Source: JBOFFC01 sp051648405 (GTDB taxonomy: Bacteria; Planctomycetota; Planctomycetia; Pirellulales; Lacipirellulaceae). Taken from it: a DNA stretch of 24,715 nucleotides. Location: the NCBI GenBank assembly GCA_051648405.1, contig JBOFFC010000061.1, positions 1 through 24,715 of the forward strand, given 5' to 3'. Made by a program: the position numbers and the translations under genes. This document shows, one piece after another, positions 7,196 through 14,211 of this stretch. Every line of letters starts with the position of its first letter. The first letter of the stretch is position 1. Under the pieces are notes generated by a model, which worked only from the letters and a program-made list of their open reading frames with translations, was not told the DNA's origin and ran no database searches.

Positions 7196-8971
7196 TCACG
7201 CGCCGGTGCGTGTGGAGACGATCTGCTCGACCGTTTCGAGCAACTGGTCGAGTCGGAACGGTTTGTAGAGCACTGCCCTAAGCCCCGCTTGCCGCGCCTT
7301 GACAATCGTGTGCCCCGGGTCGTAGCCGAAGCCGGTCATCAGCACCAGCGGCGGCGAATCGACGAGCTCCTGGAGCTTCAGCAGCAGCTCGTACCCGGAG
7401 AGGTCGGGCAGGCGGATGTCGGCGATCACCGCGTCGTAGGCTTGGCCCGCGTCGAGGTTGCGGACCATGGCGATCGCCTCGCGGCCGTCGTGGGCCGTCT
7501 CGACGACGCAACCGTAGCGCTCGAGCAGGTCGTGGGCCGTGCCGCGGACCGTCTCGTCGGCGTCGGCCACCAAGACCCTGCGGCCGACGAGCAGCGGGCG
7601 GACGTCGGGACGCACGCAGGCCGGGCGGGCCTCGACGGGGGCCAGCGTGTTGCCCACCTCTTGGATCACTTGCTTGATGTCGCGGGCGTTGCGGAGGATC
7701 CGCTGGAGCCGCTCGACGACCTCGGGCTCGTGCCCGATGTAGCGCTCCATGACGTTGACGGCGTCGTTGAGGATGTCGTCCATCGGCAGCGCAACGGCGC
7801 TGTGGATCGCCTCGACGCTCGCCGCGGCGGTGGTCGCCTTCTCGGCTTCGAGCAACTGCATCGTGTTCAGCGCGAAGGCCACGTTCCGCGTGAAGATCTC
7901 GAGGAACGCGACGTCGCCGTCGTTGAACGCGCCGGGTTGCGGGTTCTCGACGTTGAACGTCCCGATCACCTCGTCGTGCAGCAGCAGCGGGACGGTGAGC
8001 GAGCTGCGCGCCCCCTGGGCGCCCTCGATGTACAGCGGGTCTTCGGCCGTGTCGTCGCACAGGTAGCTGCGGCCCGTGGCGGCGACGAAGCCGGTGACGC
8101 CGTTGCCGCTGGTGGCGGCCCGCAGCGGGCGGCGCTCGGCCTCGGGCTTGATGCCGACCGCCAGCAGCGGCTTGAGCTCGCCGGTCTCTTTGTCGAGCAG
8201 CCGGACCTCGACGACGTCGAACTTCAGGACGTCTTGCGTCCCCTTCAGGATGTTCTGCTTGAGCAGCTCGATCCGGTCATCGACGTCGAGCTCGGCGACT
8301 TCGTCGGCGGTGAGGTCGGCGAGCTCGTCCCCCGCCTTGTGGATCGCGTCGAGCTTCTGGCGCTGGACTTCTTCGGCGGTGACGTCGCGGACCGTGACGA
8401 TCAGGTGCTCGGGTCGCTCCCCCTCGAAATGCCGCACGGGGGCGGCGTGGACGCGGAAGTAGCGGTTGTCCTGACAGCGGAGCGTGGTGGCGGTTGGTTC
8501 GTCGTCGGTGAAGGCCCGCTCGAACGGCGCCATCTCGGGGCCGACGATTTCCGGGCCCCCCAACACGCCGTAGAACAGCTCGCCGACTACCGATTCGCGG
8601 CCACACCACTCACGCAACCGCCCGTTGCCCCACACGATGCGGGCGTCGCGGTCGAGCAGCACGACGCCGTCGGGCATCGCGGTCAGCACCTGCACGTTGA
8701 GCAGCAGGGCGGTGGCGTCGGCCGCGGGGGCGAAGTACTTGGTGTCGGCGTAGATGCCGTCGAAGCCCCCGCGGGCGAGCAGCGTGACCGCCCTCGCGGG
8801 CGAGCTCACCGGGACCACTTCCGTCGAGTCCGCCAGCCGCGCTTGGACTTCGTCCGCTTGGTCGCGGCGTTCGCACAGGCAAAGGATGCGTTGGACCCGC
8901 GTCTCCGAACCGTCAGCCTGGTCGGCTTCAGCCGCCGGCGACGACGCAGCGCTGGGGACAACGACACCCAT
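7196..8971 (-). CDS. PAS-GAF-receiver signalling protein without a kinase domain
   Basis: The product is 591 aa. Residues 25-90 look like a degenerate receiver (RVQRILCLCERR ... GFDGIYAD). A PAS domain covers about 90-200 (PDGVVLLDRDARIVWGN) and a GAF domain about 225-375 (SSLTVPLLLHDEVIGTFNVEN). A helical stretch, about 376-445, resembles a histidine-kinase dimerisation helix pair, with His390 where a phosphoacceptor could sit. A canonical receiver covers about 465-585, with Asp470/Asp472, phospho-acceptor Asp518, Thr546 and Lys570. There is no HATPase domain anywhere, so it cannot phosphorylate itself and probably takes phosphate from another kinase. No DNA-binding or cyclic-di-nucleotide domain is seen either. 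The ATG at 8971 is preferred over an upstream start at 9088, because the 39 extra residues are Pro/Arg-rich and unlike a domain. It is promoter-proximal to the phosphoesterase gene. Confidence 0.9.
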   Translation of the reverse strand: MGVVVPSAASSPAAEADQADGSETRVQRILCLCERRDQADEVQARLADSTEVVPVSSPARAVTLLARGGFDGIYADTKYFAPAADATALLLNVQVLTAMPDGVVLLDRDARIVWGNGRLREWCGRESVVGELFYGVLGGPEIVGPEMAPFERAFTDDEPTATTLRCQDNRYFRVHAAPVRHFEGERPEHLIVTVRDVTAEEVQRQKLDAIHKAGDELADLTADEVAELDVDDRIELLKQNILKGTQDVLKFDVVEVRLLDKETGELKPLLAVGIKPEAERRPLRAATSGNGVTGFVAATGRSYLCDDTAEDPLYIEGAQGARSSLTVPLLLHDEVIGTFNVENPQPGAFNDGDVAFLEIFTRNVAFALNTMQLLEAEKATTAAASVEAIHSAVALPMDDILNDAVNVMERYIGHEPEVVERLQRILRNARDIKQVIQEVGNTLAPVEARPACVRPDVRPLLVGRRVLVADADETVRGTAHDLLERYGCVVETAHDGREAIAMVRNLDAGQAYDAVIADIRLPDLSGYELLLKLQELVDSPPLVLMTGFGYDPGHTIVKARQAGLRAVLYKPFRLDQLLETVEQIVSTRTGA

Positions 8972-9131
8972 CAGCGATTCGGCTCCGCAAGGGGGAACAC
9001 GCGGCGCACCAGGAGGGAGGACTTGCAGCGGGCCCAGCCAACCGGCAACCACCGGGGCCCAACGCAGGCGGGGGAACGGGGCAACCACTGGCGGCCCGAT
9101 CCGCGTCGCGCTAGTGGCTTCCCGAACTCAA

Positions 9132-9160
9132 AGTATAGAGACCACCGCAACTCGCGACAA
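9132..9160 (-). promoter_or_regulatory. Sigma70-like promoter of the PAS-GAF-receiver operon
   Basis: Read on the minus strand: TTGTCG (9160-9155), a 17-nt spacer, then TATACT (9137-9132), which matches TATAAT at five of six positions. It leaves a leader of about 155 nt before the ATG at 8971. Confidence 0.55.
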
Positions 9161-9357
9161 CAGAACGTCGGGCTCGCGGCGACTTCTGGGTAAATCTTGC
9201 GCCACGCGGCGTCTGGTTAGCTCTTCGGTTGGCGTGAAGTGTGCCGATCACGGCGAGTTGTCCCCGCGGGGAGAGATTTCTGCTGTCGGGGAGTGCAAAG
9301 GCGGACCAACTCGCACCCCCGGGCGCTGCCCCGCGACTACCGCACGCCGGTCTAGCG

Positions 9358-9387
9358 ATGACAAGGGGCGCCCCTCCCCCTTAGAAT
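9358..9387 (+). promoter_or_regulatory. Likely promoter of typA
   Basis: ATGACA (9358-9363), an 18-nt spacer, then TAGAAT (9382-9387), each matching consensus at five of six positions. Transcription would start near 9394 and leave a leader of about 130 nt. Confidence 0.5.
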
Positions 9388-9415
9388 CAGAGGGCTCTGG
9401 CCGACCCGTCGGCGT

Positions 9416-9430
9416 CCCCCCTGCGGGGGG
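9416..9430 (+). other. GC hairpin in the typA leader
   Basis: CCCCCC (9416-9421) and GGGGGG (9425-9430) pair across a TGC loop. It lies in the predicted untranslated leader, about 93 nt before the start codon, and has no T-run. It could affect mRNA folding or stability; a function is not shown. Confidence 0.35.
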
Positions 9431-9523
9431 CGACCCGCACGCGATGCCGACCGTTCCCTCCCACCGCTCGACGCGCCCGCGACTATCCGCAGCACGTCCC
9501 CGCCCCACGGCCGACCCCCCCTC

Positions 9524-11398
9524 ATGACCGCCACCCCGCAAGAAGAGCTCCGCAACGTCGCGATCATCGCGCACGTCGATCACGGCAAGACGACGCTGGT
9601 CGATCAACTCCTGTACCAGTCGGGGCGGTACCGCGAGGGGCAGCTCGACAAGCTCGCCGGCGGCCAGCACGGCTTGGTGTTCGACTCGAACGACCTGGAG
9701 CGCGAGCGCGGGATCACGATCTTCAGCAAGAACTGCGCGATCGAGTACCTGGCGCTCGACGGGCGCAAGCTGCGGATCAACCTGATCGACACCCCGGGCC
9801 ACGCCGACTTCGGCGGCGAGGTCGAGCGGGTGCTGATGATGGCCGACGGGGCGCTGCTGCTGGTGGACGCCCACGAGGGACCGATGCCGCAGACCCGCTT
9901 CGTGCTCCAGAAGTCGCTCGCGCTGGGGCTGCGGCCGATCGTCGTGGTGAACAAGATCGACCGCCCCGACGCCCGCCCCGACGAGGTGCTGACCGAGGTC
10001 TTCGACCTGCTGGTAGACCTGGGGGCCGACGACGAGACGCTCGACTTCCCGGTGGTTTACGCTTCGGGCAGGCAGGGATTCGCCGCGCTGACCGCCGACG
10101 AGCGCCCGGCCGACATGCGGGTGCTGCTCGAAGCGGTTGTTGAGCACGTCCCGCCGCCGCGTGGCGAGCCCGACCAACCGACGCAGGTGCTCGTAACAAC
10201 GATCGACTTCTCGGAGTTCGTCGGACGGATCGCGATCGGCCGAGTGTTCGCCGGATCGATCCGCGACCGGCAGAAGGTGGCCGTTGTCGATCGCCACGGC
10301 GACATCACGCAGCAGCAGGTGGCGCAGTTGTTCACGTTCGAGGGGCTCGAACGGAAGCAGACCACCGAGGTCCGCTGCGGCGACCTGTGTGCGATCGTCG
10401 GGCTCGACCCGATCGGGATCGGCGACACGATCGCGACCCTCGACGCCCCCCGTGCGCTGTCGTCGGTGCTGATCGACGAGCCGACCCTGAACATGACGTT
10501 CCGCGTCAACGACGGCCCGCTCGCCGGCCGCGAGGGGAAGTACCTCACCAGCCGGCAGATCGGCGAGCGGCTCCAGCGCGAGCTACGCTCCGACGTGGCG
10601 CTCCGCATCGAACCGGGCGAGACGGGGGACCAGTTCCTCGTCTCCGGGCGCGGCCTGATGCACCTGGGGATCTTGATCGAGAACCTGCGTCGCGAGGGGT
10701 TCGAGGTCTGTGTCGGCAAGCCGCAGGTGGTCGTGCGCGACAACAACGGCGTCCGCGAAGAGCCGATCGAGATGCTGGTGATCGACGCCCCGACCGAGCA
10801 CGAGAGCTCGGTGATGGCGCTCGTCGGCGACCGCCGCGCGCAGCTGCTGAAGATGGGGCAGAAGTCCAACGCCGGTGGGTTCGTCCACATGGAGTTCTCG
10901 ATCCCCGCCCGCTCGCTGATCGGCCTGCGGAGCCGGTTGCTGACCGCCACGCAAGGGAACGCCGTGGTCCACCACTCGCTGCTCGGCTACGAGCCGGTCC
11001 GCGGCGCCGTGAACCACCGCTCGAACGGCGTGTTGATGGCCAGCGAACCGGGGAGCGTCACGGCCTACTCGCTCGACGCGCTCTACGATCGCGGGGTGTT
11101 CTTCGTCCGCCCCGGCGACGAGGTCTACGAGGGGCAAGTCGTTGGCGAGAACTGCAAGGCCGGGGACCTGGTGGTGAACGTGGTCCGCGGCAAGAAGCTG
11201 ACCAACATGCGGGCCTCGGGCAAGGACGACAACAGCCAGGTCCGCCCGCCGCGCGAGATGTCGCTCGAGGGGTGCCTGGAGTACATCGACGAGGACGAGC
11301 TCGTCGAGGTGACCCCCACCAAGGTGCGACTGCGGAAGATCATGCTCCGCGAGTCCGATCGCCGCCGCGAGTCGCGCCGCGCTACGGCCGACGTCTGA
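9524..11398 (+). CDS. typA: Ribosome-associated GTPase TypA/BipA
   Basis: The product is 624 aa, near the family's usual 600-615. The translational GTPase domain has all its motifs: G1 AHVDHGKT (16-23), G2 ERGITI (61-66), G3 DTPGH (89-93) and G4 NKID (143-146). EF-G-like domains follow, and the TypA-specific C-terminal domain is recognisable in motifs such as NAGGFVHMEFSIPARSLIGLRS and TNMRASGKDD. TypA is an EF-G relative that binds the ribosome and supports 50S assembly and growth under cold or stress. The start gives four more residues than E. coli BipA before the shared LRNxAIIAHVDHGKT. No Shine-Dalgarno precedes the ATG. The last 20 residues are Arg-rich. It is probably transcribed alone. 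Confidence 0.97.
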   Translation: MTATPQEELRNVAIIAHVDHGKTTLVDQLLYQSGRYREGQLDKLAGGQHGLVFDSNDLERERGITIFSKNCAIEYLALDGRKLRINLIDTPGHADFGGEVERVLMMADGALLLVDAHEGPMPQTRFVLQKSLALGLRPIVVVNKIDRPDARPDEVLTEVFDLLVDLGADDETLDFPVVYASGRQGFAALTADERPADMRVLLEAVVEHVPPPRGEPDQPTQVLVTTIDFSEFVGRIAIGRVFAGSIRDRQKVAVVDRHGDITQQQVAQLFTFEGLERKQTTEVRCGDLCAIVGLDPIGIGDTIATLDAPRALSSVLIDEPTLNMTFRVNDGPLAGREGKYLTSRQIGERLQRELRSDVALRIEPGETGDQFLVSGRGLMHLGILIENLRREGFEVCVGKPQVVVRDNNGVREEPIEMLVIDAPTEHESSVMALVGDRRAQLLKMGQKSNAGGFVHMEFSIPARSLIGLRSRLLTATQGNAVVHHSLLGYEPVRGAVNHRSNGVLMASEPGSVTAYSLDALYDRGVFFVRPGDEVYEGQVVGENCKAGDLVVNVVRGKKLTNMRASGKDDNSQVRPPREMSLEGCLEYIDEDELVEVTPTKVRLRKIMLRESDRRRESRRATADV

Positions 11399-11416
11399 CG
11401 CGGGCCGGCAGTCAGA

Positions 11417-11436
11417 GGAGGGCCGTACGACCCTCC
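11417..11436 (+). other. Hairpin after typA
   Basis: GGAGGG (11417-11422) pairs with CCCTCC (11431-11436) around an 8-nt loop, 19 nt after the typA stop. There is no T-run, so an intrinsic terminator is doubtful. The rest of the 203-nt gap before the next gene shows nothing recognisable. Confidence 0.3.
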
Positions 11437-11601
11437 CAATCGTCCCCTGCGGCGCGGGCCGATCGCTACGTGGTTTCCGCCGCCGCGCACTGCGGGTGAC
11501 CTAGGGTTTTGTGTTGCGTTGCGTTCCCACCACTTCGGGGGGCCGCGCACCGCAGAGCCCCGCACCGCTCGAGGCTTACCCCCTCGAGCCACCGCGCCGC
11601 C

Positions 11602-12381
11602 ATGAACCAATCCCGCAGCCACCGTGGCGTTTCCCGTGTCGAGTTCCTCGGCGTCCTGCTCGCCGTCGGAGGGGGCGTCTACATCGGGTCCCAGTACCTG
11701 GGGGTCGATCTGAACCGGGCCGCGTACCGCGCGCTCGACGAGTCGTCACTGCTCGAGAAGATCCCCGACAAGTGGCGCCCGGCGAACCCCGATTGCCCCA
11801 ACGGCGACTGTCCCGACCCCAACGAGGTGCGGGCCCATGCCGAGCTCCAGCTGCGCTCGGAACTCGACCGCCTGACGGTCGAGATCGCGCGGCTTGGCAA
11901 CCTCGACACCGACAACCCTGCGCAGCTCGACCCGGCCCTCGAAACCCAGCGTGACGCCACGCTGGGTTACTGGCAGCGGCTCACCGAGGTCGTCGCTACG
12001 GTCGAGCGGCTGCAGACCCGCGTCGAGCCGTTCGCGACCTCAGCCGACCAAGCGCACGTCTTCGCCCTGCGTCGCCGGGCGATGGAGTACGGCCAGCGGG
12101 CGATCGACCTGCTCGACGCCAAGGAAGTCGATTCGCGGGCCGTCGAGAGCGGCATCCGCTTGGCCGAATGGTACTCCCACGGGGCCGAGCTGCTGGGCCG
12201 GGCTCACGACCTGACCGGCAGGCAAACCCCCGACGGCCGGGCGGTTTCGGCCCAGCGTCTGCTTGCGCAAAACGAGCACGACCACGCCAAGCGGACCGAG
12301 CTGGTGCGCCGCAAGGCGGACGACGCCGCGGTCTACCTACACGGGCGGTACCTGGTGCCATTCCCGCCGTTGGCCCTGTAA
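11602..12381 (+). CDS. Membrane-anchored protein of unknown function
   Basis: I do not recognise a family. The product is 259 aa. A short basic N-terminus leads into one hydrophobic segment at about residues 15-34 (FLGVLLAVGGGVYIGSQYLG), an uncleaved anchor or signal. A short segment with a paired-cysteine motif follows (DCPNGDC, Cys65 and Cys70). From about residue 74 to 240 the sequence is rich in Glu, Arg, Leu and Ala with a helical heptad feel, suggesting a helical bundle or coiled coil outside the cytoplasm. The ATG at 11602 was chosen because the 31 in-frame codons before it read as Arg/His/Pro-rich noise. No clear Shine-Dalgarno is seen. It is co-oriented with the SHD1 protein gene 156 nt downstream; a shared envelope role is possible but unproven. 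Confidence 0.75.
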   Translation: MNQSRSHRGVSRVEFLGVLLAVGGGVYIGSQYLGVDLNRAAYRALDESSLLEKIPDKWRPANPDCPNGDCPDPNEVRAHAELQLRSELDRLTVEIARLGNLDTDNPAQLDPALETQRDATLGYWQRLTEVVATVERLQTRVEPFATSADQAHVFALRRRAMEYGQRAIDLLDAKEVDSRAVESGIRLAEWYSHGAELLGRAHDLTGRQTPDGRAVSAQRLLAQNEHDHAKRTELVRRKADDAAVYLHGRYLVPFPPLAL

Positions 12382-12418
12382 AGCCTCGCAAATCGGCGTT
12401 CCGGGGCGCCCGGGCGCG

Positions 12419-12448
12419 TTGATTTCGGCCTCTGCTGCTGACTACGAT
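12419..12448 (+). promoter_or_regulatory. Possible promoter of the SHD1 protein gene
   Basis: TTGATT (12419-12424), an 18-nt spacer, then TACGAT (12443-12448), four of six matches each. It would give a leader of about 80 nt before the ATG at 12538. Confidence 0.35.
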
Positions 12449-12537
12449 CAAGCGTTCGCGGCGTGACGGTCCGTCCGTTCGCCGCCCCCAAGCTTGTTTA
12501 CGCCCCTCAAGCCGATCCCACCTGGCGTTTCCCTCCG

Positions 12538-14211
12538 ATGGCTCGACTCCTGCACCGCGTCCTGGCCTTCACCCTCTCGCTGCTGATGGTGGTGAACACC
12601 GCCGCGGCGGGCTACTGGCTGCGAGGCTGCGTGTGCGGCCCGGCGGTCTGCGAGCCGGCCGCTTGCTGCGAGGTCACGACTGTCGATTCGTGCTGCCCCG
12701 TTGAGTCGTACGAGCCTTCATGCTGCGGCGAAGTGGTCGCCCACGAGTCGCACGTCGCGACGACGACAGGGTTTGACGACTGCTGCGGCGGCGAAGTGGC
12801 GCCCGCGATGACCGGGTCGGTGGTCGTTGAGCCACCGACCACGACCAACTACTCGCCGACGCCGGCCGAGGCCACCCCGGCCCCCGAGCTCCCTGCGGAG
12901 TTCGAGCCGGCGCCCCCCGCGCCCGTAGCTGACGAGGCGGTGGCGCCCGCGCCGATGCCCGAAGCGCCGGCGACCGACCCGGTTGCGGACGAGCCCGTCG
13001 CGGACGAGCCCGCCGACGATCTGCCCGCCGAGCCCTTCGGCGAGCCGGCTGCCGATCCCGCGACCTCGGAGGTCGATGCGGCCGACGCCGTCACCGAAGA
13101 GGCGCCCGCCGACGACCTGTTCGGCGAAACCGCCACTATCGAGCCGGCCGCCGATCCCGCGGCCGACGCCCCTGCGGACGACTTGTTCGGTGAGCCGGCC
13201 GCTACCGAACCCGCGGCGGAAGCCCCCGCCGACGCGCCCGCCGCCGACACTCCGGCTGACGACTTGTTCGGCGAAACCGCCGCCGAGGCCTTGCCGGCGG
13301 AAACAGCCACCGAAGCAACGACCGACGCCCCGGCCGCCGCCGACGAGGCGCCGGTTGGCGACGATCTGTTTGGCGACGCCGAGGCGACGGAACCCGCCGT
13401 CGATGCGGCGACCGACGAGGCCCCGATGGACAGCGCCCCTGTCGAACAGACGCCCGTTGACGAAGCACCGGTCGAGGAGGCCGGCGCGGACGACTTGTTC
13501 GGCCAGCCCGAGGCGACCGACCCCGCCGCCACCCCGATGGACGACGCGGCCGCCGACGAAGCCCCGGTCGAGGAAGCCGCCGACGCCGACCTGTTCGGCG
13601 AGTCCGCGACGACCGAACCCGCAACCGACGCAGCCGCCGCCGAGTCGGCGCCCGCGGACGACTTGTTCAACGAGGCGGTCGATGCCCCGGCGACCGACAC
13701 GGCCCCCCCGGCGGACGAGGAAGACCTGTTCGGCGAAGTCACCGAAGACCCGGCGGCCGAAGACCCGGAGATGGGCGACGCCCCGGCCGACGATGCGGCA
13801 ACCACCGAGGCCCCGGCCGAAGACGCGCTGTTTGGCGACGAACCCGCCGCCGACGCGACCGAAGAGATGCCGGCCGAAGAAGCCCCAGCCGATGAAGCGA
13901 TGGACGGCGACGCCCCCGCGGAAGGTGACGACGCCGAGGACGACCTGTTCGGCGACTTCGGGGCGATCCTCCGCGAGCCGGGCGGGTACTACAGCGCCGA
14001 CGAGCGGACCTGGGTCGATAACACGGGTCGCTACTCGACGGTCGGCCGCCTGATCGCCGTCGAAGGGGCCGCGGTGCGTCTGTCGAAGCGCGACGGGGGA
14101 ATCGCGACCGTGCCGCTGGGCCGGCTCAGCCAGTCGGACCTCGAGTTCGTCAACCGCCAAGCCGCGGCGCAGTTCGAGAGCGGCGACGCCGTCCGGACCG
14201 CGCAGCGCTAG
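12538..14211 (+). CDS. Exported acidic repeat protein: Cys-rich head, DLFGE motifs, SHD1 domain
   Basis: The product is 557 aa. Residues 1-24 are a signal peptide (MARLLHRVLAF ... NTAAA), with likely cleavage before Gly25. Residues 25-85 carry 11 cysteines, mostly as CC pairs (31, 33, 38, 43/44, 52/53, 62/63, 82/83), suited to disulfide cross-linking. Residues about 100-480 are low-complexity Ala/Pro/Asp/Glu, with ten copies of a D-L-F-G-[E/D]-like motif whose Leu sits at 194, 216, 243, 277, 320, 352, 376, 397, 431 and 470, plus a variant EPFGE near 165-169. Residues about 484-541 are an SHD1 (Sla1 homology domain 1) fold (RTWVDNTGRYSTVGRL ... VPLGRLSQSD). SHD1 is common in planctomycetes and its role there is unknown. 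The ATG at 12538 is chosen because it starts the signal peptide directly. Its stop overlaps that of the convergent hemG. Confidence 0.88.
   Translation: MARLLHRVLAFTLSLLMVVNTAAAGYWLRGCVCGPAVCEPAACCEVTTVDSCCPVESYEPSCCGEVVAHESHVATTTGFDDCCGGEVAPAMTGSVVVEPPTTTNYSPTPAEATPAPELPAEFEPAPPAPVADEAVAPAPMPEAPATDPVADEPVADEPADDLPAEPFGEPAADPATSEVDAADAVTEEAPADDLFGETATIEPAADPAADAPADDLFGEPAATEPAAEAPADAPAADTPADDLFGETAAEALPAETATEATTDAPAAADEAPVGDDLFGDAEATEPAVDAATDEAPMDSAPVEQTPVDEAPVEEAGADDLFGQPEATDPAATPMDDAAADEAPVEEAADADLFGESATTEPATDAAAAESAPADDLFNEAVDAPATDTAPPADEEDLFGEVTEDPAAEDPEMGDAPADDAATTEAPAEDALFGDEPAADATEEMPAEEAPADEAMDGDAPAEGDDAEDDLFGDFGAILREPGGYYSADERTWVDNTGRYSTVGRLIAVEGAAVRLSKRDGGIATVPLGRLSQSDLEFVNRQAAAQFESGDAVRTAQR
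13105..13960 (+). repeat. Coding repeat array: ten DLFGE-type motifs
   Basis: The LF codons begin at 13117, 13183, 13264, 13366, 13495, 13591, 13663, 13726, 13828 and 13945. Spacing is irregular (21 to 43 residues), so this is not a clean tandem repeat. Four copies use the rarer leucine codon TTG in the shared stretch GACGACTTGTTC, pointing to duplication at the DNA level rather than convergence. The linkers are Ala/Pro/Glu/Thr-rich and vary freely. Confidence 0.85.

Larger units (their letters stand above)
8972..9523. other. 552-nt divergent intergenic region
   Basis: It separates the signalling operon (minus) from typA (plus). Candidate promoters for both are listed separately. It also holds the palindrome CCCCGCGGGG (9262-9271) and a GC hairpin (9416-9430). 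No reading frame in it looks like a gene, and no RNA gene is recognisable. Confidence 0.6.

Noticed and set aside
7178..9193. Plus-strand 671-codon open frame opposite the signalling protein
   Set aside because: Antisense shadow. The minus strand has PAS, GAF and receiver motifs in one frame.
11399..11601. Possible riboswitch or small RNA between typA and the next gene
   Set aside because: Only one simple hairpin is seen. No conserved aptamer features or T-run.
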